In this document: positions 16,340 to 24,391 of the stretch, in pieces
Layout of the letters: each line of letters opens with the position of its first letter
Position numbering within the stretch: position 1 is the first letter of the stretch
Source of the DNA: Pseudomonadota bacterium
GTDB taxonomy: Bacteria > Pseudomonadota > Gammaproteobacteria > Burkholderiales > Gallionellaceae
Length of the DNA: 32,865 nt
Direction of reading: 5' to 3'
Assembly: GCA_021781695.1 (NCBI GenBank)
Contig: JAJXWG010000001.1
Coordinates: 1 to 32,865 of the forward strand
Made by a program: the position numbers and the translations under genes
Notes under the pieces: generated by a model
Seen by the model: only the letters and a program-made list of their open reading frames with translations
What the model was told of the DNA's origin: nothing
Databases searched by the model: none

Positions 16340-17473
16340 GTGACGCAAACGAATCCTGCCATTCTTGTACTTGCCGATGGGACGGTGTTTCGTGGCGTTT
16401 CCATCGGCGCTGCCGGCAGCAGCGTGGGCGAAGTGGTTTTCAATACCGCGATGACCGGCTATCAGGAAATACTCACCGATCCTTCCTATTGCCGCCAGAT
16501 CGTGACGCTGACCTGTCCGCATATCGGCAATGTCGGCATAAACGATGAAGATGTCGAGTCGCGTCAGGTATTTGCCAGTGGCCTCGTCATTCGCGATTTG
16601 TCGCTCACGGTAAGCAACTGGCGCAGCAAAAGGTCCTTGCCGGAATATCTAAAGGCCAACAATGTGGTTGCTATTGCCGGGATAGACACGCGCCGCCTGA
16701 CCCGCATACTGCGCGAGAAAGGCTCGCAGAACGGCTGCATCGCGACGGGCAATGACGAGGCGGCAGCGCTTGACGCTGCGCGCGGTTTTGCGGGTCTTGC
16801 AGGCATGGATTTGGCAAAGGAAGTGAGCTGCGACCAGCCCTACGAATGGACGACGGGTGTCTGGAACTTGGCTACTGGCTATAACAATGCTGCAACGGCT
16901 AAATTTCACGTTGTCGCATACGACTTTGGTGTGAAAAGCAATATTCTGCGCATGCTGGCATCGCGTGGCTGCAGGATCACCGTAGTGCCCGCCAAGACTG
17001 CGGCGGCAGATGTGCTCGGCATGAAACCCGATGGCGTATTTCTGTCGAATGGGCCGGGTGATCCGGAGCCTTGCGACTATGCGATTGCTGCCACGCAGCA
17101 AATATTGGCGGCAGAAATTCCGCTGTTTGGCATCTGTCTTGGCCACCAGATCATGGGCCTGGCCGTCGGGGCCAAAACAGTGAAGATGAAGTTCGGCCAC
17201 CGCGGCGCGAATCATCCGGTGCAGGATCTCGCAAGCCGCCGCGTGATGATCACCAGCCAGAATCACGGTTTTGCGGTGGATGCTGCGACATTGCCAAGTT
17301 CGGCGCGGGTCACCCACGTTTCGCTGTTTGACGGGACGCTGCAGGGTTTTGAGTTGACAGACAAGCCTGCGTTCTGTTTCCAGGGGCATCCTGAAGCGAG
17401 CCCGGGGCCGCACGACGTGGACGGCCTGTTCGATAAATTTATTGAAATGATGGAAAATGCCAAAACGCACTGA
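16340..17473 (+). CDS. carA: Carbamoyl-phosphate synthase small (glutaminase) subunit
   Basis: Hydrolyses glutamine and channels ammonia to CarB for carbamoyl phosphate, the precursor of pyrimidines and arginine. A GTG start at 16340 has a GGAG site (16330-16333) 6 nt upstream and gives the usual 377 residues; the frame remains open further upstream into the promoter. The N-terminal CPSase domain (1-150) has the ADGTVFRGVSIGA and EVVFNTAMTGYQEILTDPSY motifs. The C-terminal class I glutamine amidotransferase domain (about 190-370) has the nucleophile Cys266 in GICLGHQ and the His350/Glu352 pair in QGHPEASPGPHD. Overlaps the carB start by 17 nt. Confidence 0.97.
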   Translation: MTQTNPAILVLADGTVFRGVSIGAAGSSVGEVVFNTAMTGYQEILTDPSYCRQIVTLTCPHIGNVGINDEDVESRQVFASGLVIRDLSLTVSNWRSKRSLPEYLKANNVVAIAGIDTRRLTRILREKGSQNGCIATGNDEAAALDAARGFAGLAGMDLAKEVSCDQPYEWTTGVWNLATGYNNAATAKFHVVAYDFGVKSNILRMLASRGCRITVVPAKTAAADVLGMKPDGVFLSNGPGDPEPCDYAIAATQQILAAEIPLFGICLGHQIMGLAVGAKTVKMKFGHRGANHPVQDLASRRVMITSQNHGFAVDAATLPSSARVTHVSLFDGTLQGFELTDKPAFCFQGHPEASPGPHDVDGLFDKFIEMMENAKTH

Positions 17474-20400
17474 TCTGAAATCCATACTCATCATCGGCGC
17501 AGGCCCTATCGTCATCGGCCAGGCATGCGAATTCGATTATTCCGGCGCGCAGGCCTGCAAGGCTCTGCGCGAGGAAGGTTATCGCGTGGTTCTGGTGAAC
17601 TCGAATCCGGCCACGATCATGACCGATCCCGACATGGCCGATGCGACCTATATCGAGCCCATCACATGGCAGATCGTCGAGAAGATTATCGCGAAAGAGC
17701 GCCCTGATGCGATTCTGCCTACGATGGGCGGGCAGACGGCGTTGAATTGCGCGCTGGACCTGGCAAAGCACGGCGTGCTGGAAAAATACCGGGTCGAGAT
17801 GATAGGCGCATCGCGCGAGGCCATCGACATGGCCGAAGATCGTGAAAAATTCAAGCAGGCGATGACGCGCATCGGTCTGGCATCGGCCCGTTCCGCTATT
17901 GCGCACAGCATGGAAGAGGCCTTGCAGGTCCAGCAGGTGATGGGTTATCCGACCATTATAAGGCCATCCTTCACGATGGGCGGCAGCGGCGGCGGCATCG
18001 CCTACAACCGCGAGGAATTCGTCACCATTTGCGAAGGCGGGCTTGAGGCGTCGCCCACCCGCGAGTTGCTGATCGAGGAATCGCTGCTCGGCTGGAAAGA
18101 GTATGAGATGGAGGTGGTGCGCGATCGCAATGACAATTGCATCATCATTTGCTCGATCGAAAACCTCGACCCTATGGGTGTGCACACCGGAGATTCGATA
18201 ACTGTCGCACCCGCGCAGACTTTGACCGACAAGGAATTCCAGATCATGCGCGATGCCTCCCTTGCGGTGCTGCGCGAAATCGGCGTGGAGACGGGCGGTT
18301 CCAACGTGCAGTTCTCCATCAATCCGGACAACGGGCGCATGGTGGTGATCGAGATGAATCCGCGCGTGTCCCGTTCCTCTGCATTGGCTTCCAAGGCAAC
18401 GGGTTTTCCTATCGCCAAGATAGCGGCAAAGCTGGCCGTGGGCTATACGCTGGACGAGTTGCAGAATGACATCACCGGAGGGGCCACACCCGCTTCGTTT
18501 GAGCCCACGATCGATTACGTGGTGACCAAGATACCGCGCTTTGCATTCGAGAAATTCCCCCAGGCCAACGATCGCCTGACCACACAGATGAAATCGGTCG
18601 GCGAGGTGATGGCCATAGGCCGCACTTTTCAGGAATCCTTCCAGAAAGCCTTGCGCGGACTGGAAGTGGGAGTGAACGGGCTGGATGTCAAATTCTCAAG
18701 CCTTGATGAAATCGCTGCGGAACTTGGAAATCCCGGCCCTGCTCGCATCTGGGCGGTATCCGACGCATTCCGCCTTGGCATGAGCGTGGATGAGGTATTC
18801 AATATCAGCAAGATAGACCGATGGTTCCTGGTGCAGATCGAAGATCTGGTCCGCCAGGAAGCGACGCTTCTGGGCCGTTCGCATGAAAGCATCAGTGCGG
18901 TTGAAATGCGCGCCTTGAAGCGCAGCGGGTTTGCCGATGCGCGTCTTGCGCATCTTCTGGGTACAGACACGGTTGGCGTGCGCGCGCATCGTCATGCGTT
19001 GGGTGTGCGCCCGGTCTACAAACGCGTGGACACCTGCGCTGCGGAATTTTCCACGGACACCGCCTACATGTATTCCACCTATGAGGAGGAATGCGAAGCG
19101 CTGCCGACAGCCAACAAGAAAATCATGGTGCTGGGCGGGGGGCCGAACCGCATCGGACAGGGCATCGAGTTTGATTATTGCTGCGTGCATGCGGCGCTGG
19201 CGATGCGCGAGGACGGTTATGAGACCATCATGGTCAACTGCAATCCGGAAACGGTATCCACAGATTACGACACGTCTGACCGTTTGTATTTCGAACCGCT
19301 GACGCTGGAAGATGTGCTGGAAGTGGTGGCAGTCGAAAAGCCGATCGGCGTGATCGTGCAGTACGGCGGACAGACTCCGCTGGGCCTGGCGCGCGGGCTG
19401 GAAAAGAACGGCGTGCCGATAATCGGCACCACGCCTGACATGATAGATTGCGCGGAAGATCGCGAACGCTTCAAGCAGATGTTGGTAGAGCTTGGCTTGA
19501 AACAGCCGCCCAATCGTACTGCAAGCACCGTGGCTGAAGGCATTGCAGGGGCTGCTGCGATAGGCTATCCGCTGGTGATGCGGCCGTCCAATGTGCTGGG
19601 CGGGCGTGCGATGGAGATCATCCATGCGCAGGCCGATCTTGAGCGATACATGCGCGATGCGGAAACGATGTCCAAAACCTATCCCGAGCGTCTGCCCATA
19701 CTGCTGGACCGTTTCCTGAACGATGCGATCGAGGTGGATGTGGATGCCGTGTCCGATGGATGCGACGTCATCATAGGCGGCATCATGGAGCATATCGAGG
19801 AGGCAGGCGTGCATTCGGGCGATTCGGCCTGTTCATTGCCGCCCTTCAGTTTGCCAGTGGCGATGCAAAACGAGCTGCGCCGCCAGACGGTCTTGATGGC
19901 GCGTGCGCTCAATGTGGTCGGTCTGATGAACGTGCAGTTCGCGATTCAGGGGGAGACGGTGTATGTGCTGGAAGTGAACCCGCGCGCATCCCGCACAGTG
20001 CCTTTTGTATCCAAAGCCACAGGTGTTCCGCTGGCAAAGATTGCAGCGCGCTGCATGGCAGGGCAGACGCTTACTCAGCAGGGCATCACCGCTGAAGTGG
20101 TGCCGGCATATTATTCCGTGAAGGAAGCGGTGTTCCCGTTCATCAAGTTCCCCGGGGTGGACACGATACTCGGCCCTGAAATGAAATCGACAGGGGAAGT
20201 GATGGGTGTGGGCGAAACTTTTGCAGAGGCTTTCGTCAAGTCGCAACTGGCAGCCAGCATCAAACTGCCCAAGGATGGCAAAGTATTCATCAGCGTGCGC
20301 GACGCCGACAAATCAGGTGTGGTCGAGGTTGCACGCTCGCTGGAAGCGCTGGGCTTTACGCTGCTGGCAACAAGAGGGACCGCATCGGCGATCAGTGCAC

Positions 20401-20690
20401 AGGGCATCAAGGTGGCTGTCGTGAACAAGGTGGCAGAAGGACGTCCGCATATCGTGGACATGTTGAAGAACGGCGAAATCAACCTGATCGTCAACACGGT
20501 GGACAGCAGGCCTGCCGCGATGCGCGACTCCTATTCGATACGGCATGCGGCCTTGCAGGGCAGGGTGACTTATTACACGACGCTGGCGGGTGCGCGTGCG
20601 GCCTGCATCGGCATGCATCACCTGGAGGATTTGCAGGTTTATGACGTACAGTCTCAGCATCAAAGAAAGACAGCAGCTATTAGCGAGTAG
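17457..20690 (+). CDS. carB: Carbamoyl-phosphate synthase large subunit
   Basis: Makes carbamoyl phosphate from bicarbonate, ammonia and two ATP. The 1077-residue protein has the duplicated synthetase layout: first ATP-grasp half (about 1-400, with GAGPIVIGQACEFDYSG and the glycine-rich FTMGGSGGGIAYN), an oligomerisation domain (about 400-550), a second ATP-grasp half (about 550-935, GGGPNRIGQGIEFDYCC), and an MGS-like allosteric domain (about 936-1077), the usual site of UMP/IMP/ornithine control. The start ATG lies inside carA (17-nt overlap) with a GGA-type site. The extreme C-terminus is unusual: after HLEDLQVYDVQ the last residues and the TAG stop come from a palindromic repeat element that starts near 20671. 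Catalytic regions look intact. Confidence 0.97.
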   Translation: MPKRTDLKSILIIGAGPIVIGQACEFDYSGAQACKALREEGYRVVLVNSNPATIMTDPDMADATYIEPITWQIVEKIIAKERPDAILPTMGGQTALNCALDLAKHGVLEKYRVEMIGASREAIDMAEDREKFKQAMTRIGLASARSAIAHSMEEALQVQQVMGYPTIIRPSFTMGGSGGGIAYNREEFVTICEGGLEASPTRELLIEESLLGWKEYEMEVVRDRNDNCIIICSIENLDPMGVHTGDSITVAPAQTLTDKEFQIMRDASLAVLREIGVETGGSNVQFSINPDNGRMVVIEMNPRVSRSSALASKATGFPIAKIAAKLAVGYTLDELQNDITGGATPASFEPTIDYVVTKIPRFAFEKFPQANDRLTTQMKSVGEVMAIGRTFQESFQKALRGLEVGVNGLDVKFSSLDEIAAELGNPGPARIWAVSDAFRLGMSVDEVFNISKIDRWFLVQIEDLVRQEATLLGRSHESISAVEMRALKRSGFADARLAHLLGTDTVGVRAHRHALGVRPVYKRVDTCAAEFSTDTAYMYSTYEEECEALPTANKKIMVLGGGPNRIGQGIEFDYCCVHAALAMREDGYETIMVNCNPETVSTDYDTSDRLYFEPLTLEDVLEVVAVEKPIGVIVQYGGQTPLGLARGLEKNGVPIIGTTPDMIDCAEDRERFKQMLVELGLKQPPNRTASTVAEGIAGAAAIGYPLVMRPSNVLGGRAMEIIHAQADLERYMRDAETMSKTYPERLPILLDRFLNDAIEVDVDAVSDGCDVIIGGIMEHIEEAGVHSGDSACSLPPFSLPVAMQNELRRQTVLMARALNVVGLMNVQFAIQGETVYVLEVNPRASRTVPFVSKATGVPLAKIAARCMAGQTLTQQGITAEVVPAYYSVKEAVFPFIKFPGVDTILGPEMKSTGEVMGVGETFAEAFVKSQLAASIKLPKDGKVFISVRDADKSGVVEVARSLEALGFTLLATRGTASAISAQGIKVAVVNKVAEGRPHIVDMLKNGEINLIVNTVDSRPAAMRDSYSIRHAALQGRVTYYTTLAGARAACIGMHHLEDLQVYDVQSQHQRKTAAISE

Positions 20691-20768
20691 CTGATTCGGC
20701 AGGTCGTGTTCGTCCGACTGGTTAAACCCGCGAAGCGAACAATATAATAACTGGCTACTAGCTATTAA
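20671..20768 (+). repeat. Palindromic intergenic element, copy A (carB-greA)
   Basis: About 98 bp bounded by imperfect inverted arms, TATTAGCGAGTAGC (20678-20691) and GCTACTAGCTATTA (20754-20767), matching at 12 of 14 positions. The core at 20721-20752 (GTTAAACCCGCGAAG and following) recurs, on the opposite strand, in copy B at 21295-21325 with two substitutions and small indels. The left arm contains the carB stop codon (20688-20690). The core contains a perfect TATAAT not kept in copy B. No coding capacity is seen, so it resembles a small non-autonomous mobile or extragenic palindromic repeat. The boundaries are estimated from the arms. Confidence 0.75.
20743..20748 (+). promoter_or_regulatory. 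Candidate -10 box for greA inside repeat copy A
   Basis: A perfect TATAAT lies about 37 nt before the greA ATG, giving a start near 20755. No good -35 match exists at 16-18 bp (best hexamers score 3 of 6), so the call rests on the -10 alone. Confidence 0.4.
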
Positions 20769-20785
20769 CACATGAAGGTTTAAGT

Positions 20786-21262
20786 ATGAGCAAAATTCCA
20801 TTGACTCTGGTTGGGGCAGAGATGCTGCGCCAGGAATTGCACCGTTTGAAGACGATAGAGCGGCCATCGGTGATCAACGCGATTTCCGAGGCGCGCGCGC
20901 AAGGGGACCTTTCCGAAAACGCGGAATATGAGGCGGCCAAGGAGAAACAGGGATTTGTTGAAGGGCGCATCATGGAGCTCGAGGGCAAGCTTGGCAGCGC
21001 CCAGATCATCGATCCCAAGACGCTCAATGCCAACGGGCGATGTGTGTTTGGTTCGACGGTGATACTGGAGGATGTCAACAGTGGCGATGTCGTGACTTAC
21101 CAGATCGTAGGCGACGATGAGGCGGATATCCGCGAGCGCAAGATTTCGATCAGCTCGCCGATAGCGCGTGCGCTGATCGGGAAATACAGCGGCGATGTGG
21201 CCGAGGTGCAGGCGCCCCACGGCGTGCGGGAATACGAAGTGGTCGAGGTTCAGTACATCTAA
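20786..21262 (+). CDS. greA: Transcription elongation factor GreA
   Basis: Rescues backtracked RNA polymerase by stimulating cleavage of the 3' end of the transcript. The 158-residue protein has the N-terminal antiparallel coiled coil (about 10-75) with the conserved acidic tip GDLSENAEY and a C-terminal FKBP-like domain (about 80-158) with the SPIARALIGKYSGD motif. ATG is preceded by GAAGG (20774-20778). The carB-greA order is standard in Betaproteobacteria, but here both flanks of greA are occupied by copies of one palindromic repeat in opposite orientation. Confidence 0.97.
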   Translation: MSKIPLTLVGAEMLRQELHRLKTIERPSVINAISEARAQGDLSENAEYEAAKEKQGFVEGRIMELEGKLGSAQIIDPKTLNANGRCVFGSTVILEDVNSGDVVTYQIVGDDEADIRERKISISSPIARALIGKYSGDVAEVQAPHGVREYEVVEVQYI

Positions 21263-21265
21263 AGG

Positions 21266-21355
21266 CAGTCGTTAGTGGATGGTCGCCAGAAGTTAGTTGA
21301 TATTGTCCGTTTCGCGGGTTTTAACTAAAAACTAGTGACTAGCGTCTAGCGACTG
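21266..21355 (-). repeat. Palindromic intergenic element, copy B (greA-yhbY)
   Basis: A 90-bp element with terminal inverted repeats CAGTCGTTAG (21266-21275) and CTAGCGACTG (21346-21355), matching at 9 of 10 positions; the pairing continues inward at roughly two thirds identity over about 34 bp per arm. Its core (21295-21325) is the reverse complement of the copy A core. It starts 4 nt after the greA stop and ends 4 nt before the yhbY stop, so it fills the convergent gap exactly. The following CTTTT might allow it to act as a weak greA terminator. Confidence 0.75.
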
Positions 21356-21358
21356 CTT

Positions 21359-21709
21359 TTACCTGTTTCCCAGCTGTTTCTTGGTCAGCGGTTTCTTGCC
21401 CTTGTGGCGAGGCATCTGGCGGATTTCTATTTTGTTCACTTCCGGATTGGGCTTGAAGACAACCAGGATTTTGCCGATATGCTGTACGGGCTCAGCGTTT
21501 AATTTGGCGCAAATTTCGCTCAAAATGGCCTCACGTTCCGGGCGTTCCGCCATCGCGCGTATCTTGATGAGTTCGTGAAGCTTCAGGGTCTGCTCGATTT
21601 CCCTGAGGACGGATTCAGTCAGACCGGCATTGCCTATCATCACAGTGGGTTTTAATTGATGTGCGCGGGCCTTTAAGGCCAGGCGCTCTGAAACGGTCAG
21701 GACAGGCAT
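21359..21709 (-). CDS. yhbY: Ribosome assembly RNA-binding protein YhbY
   Basis: A CRS1-YhbY (CRM) domain protein; E. coli YhbY binds pre-50S particles and is thought to assist large-subunit assembly. The 116-residue protein consists almost wholly of the domain, with the GNAGLT (GxxG) loop at 27-32 following LKPTVMI, and a basic C-terminal tail (HKGKKPLTKKQ) fit for RNA binding. It lies head to head with rlmE (38 bp between starts), another 50S maturation gene, a pairing conserved across many proteobacteria. The 3' end abuts repeat copy B. Confidence 0.95.
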   Translation of the reverse strand: MPVLTVSERLALKARAHQLKPTVMIGNAGLTESVLREIEQTLKLHELIKIRAMAERPEREAILSEICAKLNAEPVQHIGKILVVFKPNPEVNKIEIRQMPRHKGKKPLTKKQLGNR

Positions 21710-21747
21710 AATCTTCTCAAAATTTTACAGGACATGGATTCTAAACG

Positions 21748-22368
21748 ATGAAGCCATCCAAGACCAGCAAACAATGGATGCGTGAGCATATCAACGATCC
21801 TTTCGTGCAGCAGGCGCAAAAGGAGGGTTACCGCTCGCGTGCAGCCTACAAGCTGCTGGAGATCAATGCGCGGGATCATTTGATCAAGCCGGGCCAGGTG
21901 GTCGTGGACCTGGGCGCTGCACCCGGAGGATGGTGCCAGGTAGCCGCAAAAATCGTCGGAGAGGCTGGCAAGGTGATCGCGCTTGATCTTTTGCCTGTGG
22001 AACCTTTGCGCGGCGTTGAGTTCATACAGGGTGACTTTCGCGATGAAGAGGTATTGCGAAAACTCGAGTCCAGCCTGCACAATAGGCCCATAGGGCTTGT
22101 AATTTCAGATATGGCCCCCAACTTCAGCGGTGTATCACAGGTGGATCAGGATCGCGCGATATATCTGGCGGAACTGGCGATGGAGTTTGCCTTGAAGCAC
22201 CTGAATCCGGAGGGAAGCTTCCTGGTCAAGGTTTTTCAGGGGTCGGGATTCGAGAATTATATGAAGTTGATGCGCAGCCGTTTCGAGAAGGTCGTAACGC
22301 GCAAACCCAAGGCATCGAGGGATCGCAGCAGCGAAGTGTATCTTTTGGGCACCGGAGTGCTTGAGTAA
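21748..22368 (+). CDS. rlmE: 23S rRNA 2'-O-ribose U2552 methyltransferase RlmE
   Basis: Also known as FtsJ/RrmJ; methylates the A-loop uridine 2552 of 23S rRNA using S-adenosylmethionine, late in 50S maturation. The 206-residue sequence keeps the K-D-K-E catalytic set at Lys35 (RAAYKLLE), Asp121 (VISDMAPN), Lys161 (FLVKVFQG) and Glu196 (RSSEVYLLG), and the SAM-binding loop VDLGAAPGGW (53-62). It is divergent from yhbY and followed by ftsH after 56 bp, the classic heat-shock-associated rlmE-ftsH pair. An upstream five-codon ATG frame (21734-21751) overlaps the start, but has poor support. Confidence 0.96.
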   Translation: MKPSKTSKQWMREHINDPFVQQAQKEGYRSRAAYKLLEINARDHLIKPGQVVVDLGAAPGGWCQVAAKIVGEAGKVIALDLLPVEPLRGVEFIQGDFRDEEVLRKLESSLHNRPIGLVISDMAPNFSGVSQVDQDRAIYLAELAMEFALKHLNPEGSFLVKVFQGSGFENYMKLMRSRFEKVVTRKPKASRDRSSEVYLLGTGVLE

Positions 22369-22390
22369 TCAGCCGATACATAGTCTAATG

Positions 22391-22409
22391 GCATACCTTG
22401 GTAGTATGC
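22391..22409 (+). promoter_or_regulatory. Short inverted repeat in the ftsH leader
   Basis: Perfect 6-bp arms GCATAC (22391-22396) and GTATGC (22404-22409) around a 7-nt loop, 4 nt before the AAGGA ribosome-binding site (22414-22418) of ftsH. It could be an operator or an mRNA hairpin that affects ribosome access. No sigma-70 or sigma-32 promoter was clear in this gap. Confidence 0.35.
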
Positions 22410-22424
22410 ATATAAGGAATTATC

Positions 22425-24326
22425 TTGAACAATTTTAAAAGTATTGCAATCTGGCTGGTCGTGGCCCTGGTTCTGATGACCGTATTCAACCAGTTTAATT
22501 CACGCCAGCAGGTTACGTCGCAGGCGCACCTGGACTATTCACAGTTCCTCGATGAGGTTAAAAAAGGGGAGATTGCCAAGGTGGTCATCGAGGGCCGCAC
22601 CCTGAATGCGACAACCACTGAAGGCAAGCATGTCAGCACCTATGCGCCCAGCGATTTGTGGATGGTGTCCGATCTTCTGAAAAACGGCGTCAGCATCGAA
22701 GCCAAGCCGGAAGAAGAGCAATCCTTCCTGATGAGCGTGTTCGTGTCATGGTTCCCGATGATTTTGCTGATCGCGGTGTGGGTGTTCTTCATGCGCCAGA
22801 TGCAAGGTGGCGGCAAGGGAGGAGCGTTTTCATTTGGCAAGTCGCGCGCGCGCATGCTGGATGAAGCGAAGGAGCGGGTGACTTTTGCGGATGTCGCAGG
22901 TTGCGACGAGGCCAAGGAAGAAGTTTCAGAACTGGTGGACTTTCTGCGCGATCCGACCAAATTCCAGAATCTGGGCGGACGCATTCCGCGCGGCGTTCTG
23001 ATGGTGGGCAGTCCAGGCACCGGCAAGACCCTGCTGGCAAAGGCCATCGCAGGCGAGGCCAAGGTGCCGTTCTTCTCGATCTCGGGTTCCGATTTCGTCG
23101 AGATGTTCGTGGGTGTGGGCGCTGCGCGAGTGCGCGACATGTTCGAACAGGCCAAGAAACAGTCGCCCTGCATCATCTTCATCGATGAGATCGATGCGGT
23201 AGGTCGCCAGCGCGGCGCAGGACTGGGTGGCGGCAACGACGAGCGCGAACAGACGCTGAATGCGCTGCTGGTCGAAATGGACGGATTCGAGGGCGCTTCC
23301 GGCGTAATCGTGATCGCGGCGACCAATCGGCCCGACGTGCTGGATGCCGCACTGCTGCGCCCGGGGCGTTTCGACCGCCAGGTAGTGGTGCCGTTGCCGG
23401 ATATACGCGGCCGCGAACAGATACTCGCGGTGCACATGCGCAAGGTGCCCTGCTCGCCTGACGTCGATGCCAGCATACTGGCGCGCGGAACGCCAGGCAT
23501 GTCCGGCGCCGATCTGGCAAATCTGGTGAACGAGGCCGCGCTGTTTGCAGCGCGCCGCACCAAGCGCTTTGTCGAGATGGACGACTTCGAGGCAGCCAAG
23601 GACAAGATCTTCATGGGTGCTGAACGCCGTTCCATGGTGATGCCGGAAGAAGAGCGCCGCAACACGGCTTATCACGAATCGGGCCACGCTCTGGTTGCAA
23701 AGCTGATGCCCAAGACCGATCCGGTGCACAAGGTGACGATCATTCCGCGCGGACGCGCGCTGGGTCTGACCATGCAGCTGCCGTCCGAGGACAGGTACAG
23801 CATGGACAAGGAACGCATCCTGTCCACCATCGCAGTGCTGTTTGGCGGCCGCATTGCCGAGGAAGTGTTCATGCACCAGATGACCACGGGCGCGTCCAAC
23901 GACTTCGAGCGCGCAACCGACATGGCGCGCAAGATGGTCACGCAATGGGGCATGTCTGATGCGCTGGGTCCGATGGTGTACGGGGAAAACGAGGGCGAGG
24001 TCTTCCTGGGCCGTTCTGTCACGACGCACAAAAACATTTCGGAGGCGACCATGCAGAAGGTGGACACCGAGATACGCCACATCATCGATGAGCAATATGC
24101 GTTGGCGCGCAACCTGATCGAGACGCACCGCGACAAGATCGAGGCGATGACTGCTGCGCTTCTGGAATGGGAAACGATAGACGCTGACCAGATCAACGAT
24201 ATCATGGCTGGCAATCCGCCCCGTCCTCCCAAACCCAGCCAGTCGGCGCAGGCGCCCAAGCCTCCCAAGGATGAAACGCCTTCTGCGCCTGCGGTCACAC
24301 CCACCCAGCCGGCGCAGGAAATGTAA
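22425..24326 (+). CDS. ftsH: ATP-dependent zinc metalloprotease FtsH
   Basis: Inner-membrane AAA+ protease that degrades misfolded membrane proteins and selected regulators. The start is TTG at 22425, supported by AAGGA with 6-nt spacing. The 633-residue protein has membrane spans at about 6-24 and 103-123 with a periplasmic domain between them, the AAA+ module with Walker A GSPGTGKT (195-202; many homologues have Pro instead of Ser) and Walker B IIFIDEID, the SRH region ATNRPDVLDAALLRPGRFDR, and the zinc motif HESGH (417-421). A Pro/Lys/Gln-rich disordered tail ends it. Downstream of rlmE; the stop is followed within 5 nt by repeat element C. Confidence 0.98.
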   Translation: MNNFKSIAIWLVVALVLMTVFNQFNSRQQVTSQAHLDYSQFLDEVKKGEIAKVVIEGRTLNATTTEGKHVSTYAPSDLWMVSDLLKNGVSIEAKPEEEQSFLMSVFVSWFPMILLIAVWVFFMRQMQGGGKGGAFSFGKSRARMLDEAKERVTFADVAGCDEAKEEVSELVDFLRDPTKFQNLGGRIPRGVLMVGSPGTGKTLLAKAIAGEAKVPFFSISGSDFVEMFVGVGAARVRDMFEQAKKQSPCIIFIDEIDAVGRQRGAGLGGGNDEREQTLNALLVEMDGFEGASGVIVIAATNRPDVLDAALLRPGRFDRQVVVPLPDIRGREQILAVHMRKVPCSPDVDASILARGTPGMSGADLANLVNEAALFAARRTKRFVEMDDFEAAKDKIFMGAERRSMVMPEEERRNTAYHESGHALVAKLMPKTDPVHKVTIIPRGRALGLTMQLPSEDRYSMDKERILSTIAVLFGGRIAEEVFMHQMTTGASNDFERATDMARKMVTQWGMSDALGPMVYGENEGEVFLGRSVTTHKNISEATMQKVDTEIRHIIDEQYALARNLIETHRDKIEAMTAALLEWETIDADQINDIMAGNPPRPPKPSQSAQAPKPPKDETPSAPAVTPTQPAQEM

Positions 24327-24330
24327 AAAG

Positions 24331-24389
24331 CAGCTTGTAGCCCGTAGCGAGTAGCAGTGCTTTGGCTACAGGCTGCCAGCTACCAGCTG
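24331..24389 (+). repeat. Palindromic element C between ftsH and folP
   Basis: Two 25-nt arms, CAGCTTGTAGCCCGTAGCG... (24331-24355) and GCTACAGGCTGCCAGC... (24365-24389), pair at 19 of 25 positions around a 9-nt loop. It shares the 11-mer TAGCGAGTAGC (24345-24355) with copy A (20681-20691) but lacks the conserved core, so it is a relative or a shorter derivative. It starts 4 nt after the ftsH stop and ends 2 nt before the folP ATG, occupying the place where the folP ribosome-binding site should be. Confidence 0.65.
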
Positions 24390-24391
24390 AT

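Noticed and set aside
21734..21751. Five-codon ATG frame overlapping the rlmE start
   Set aside because: The stop-start overlap looks like coupling, but its AGGA lies too close to the ATG to act as a ribosome-binding site and the frame is short enough to occur by chance.
22926..24128. Long open frame antisense to ftsH (400 codons), and similar ones antisense to pilQ, carB and glmM
   Set aside because: They mirror the codon pattern of the strongly supported genes on the other strand, have no recognisable domains and give His/Arg/Gln-rich low-complexity products.
24331..24389. Element C as a normal rho-independent terminator of ftsH
   Set aside because: The stem is long but imperfect and is followed by GATATG, not a T-tract; sequence relation to copy A fits a repeat better.
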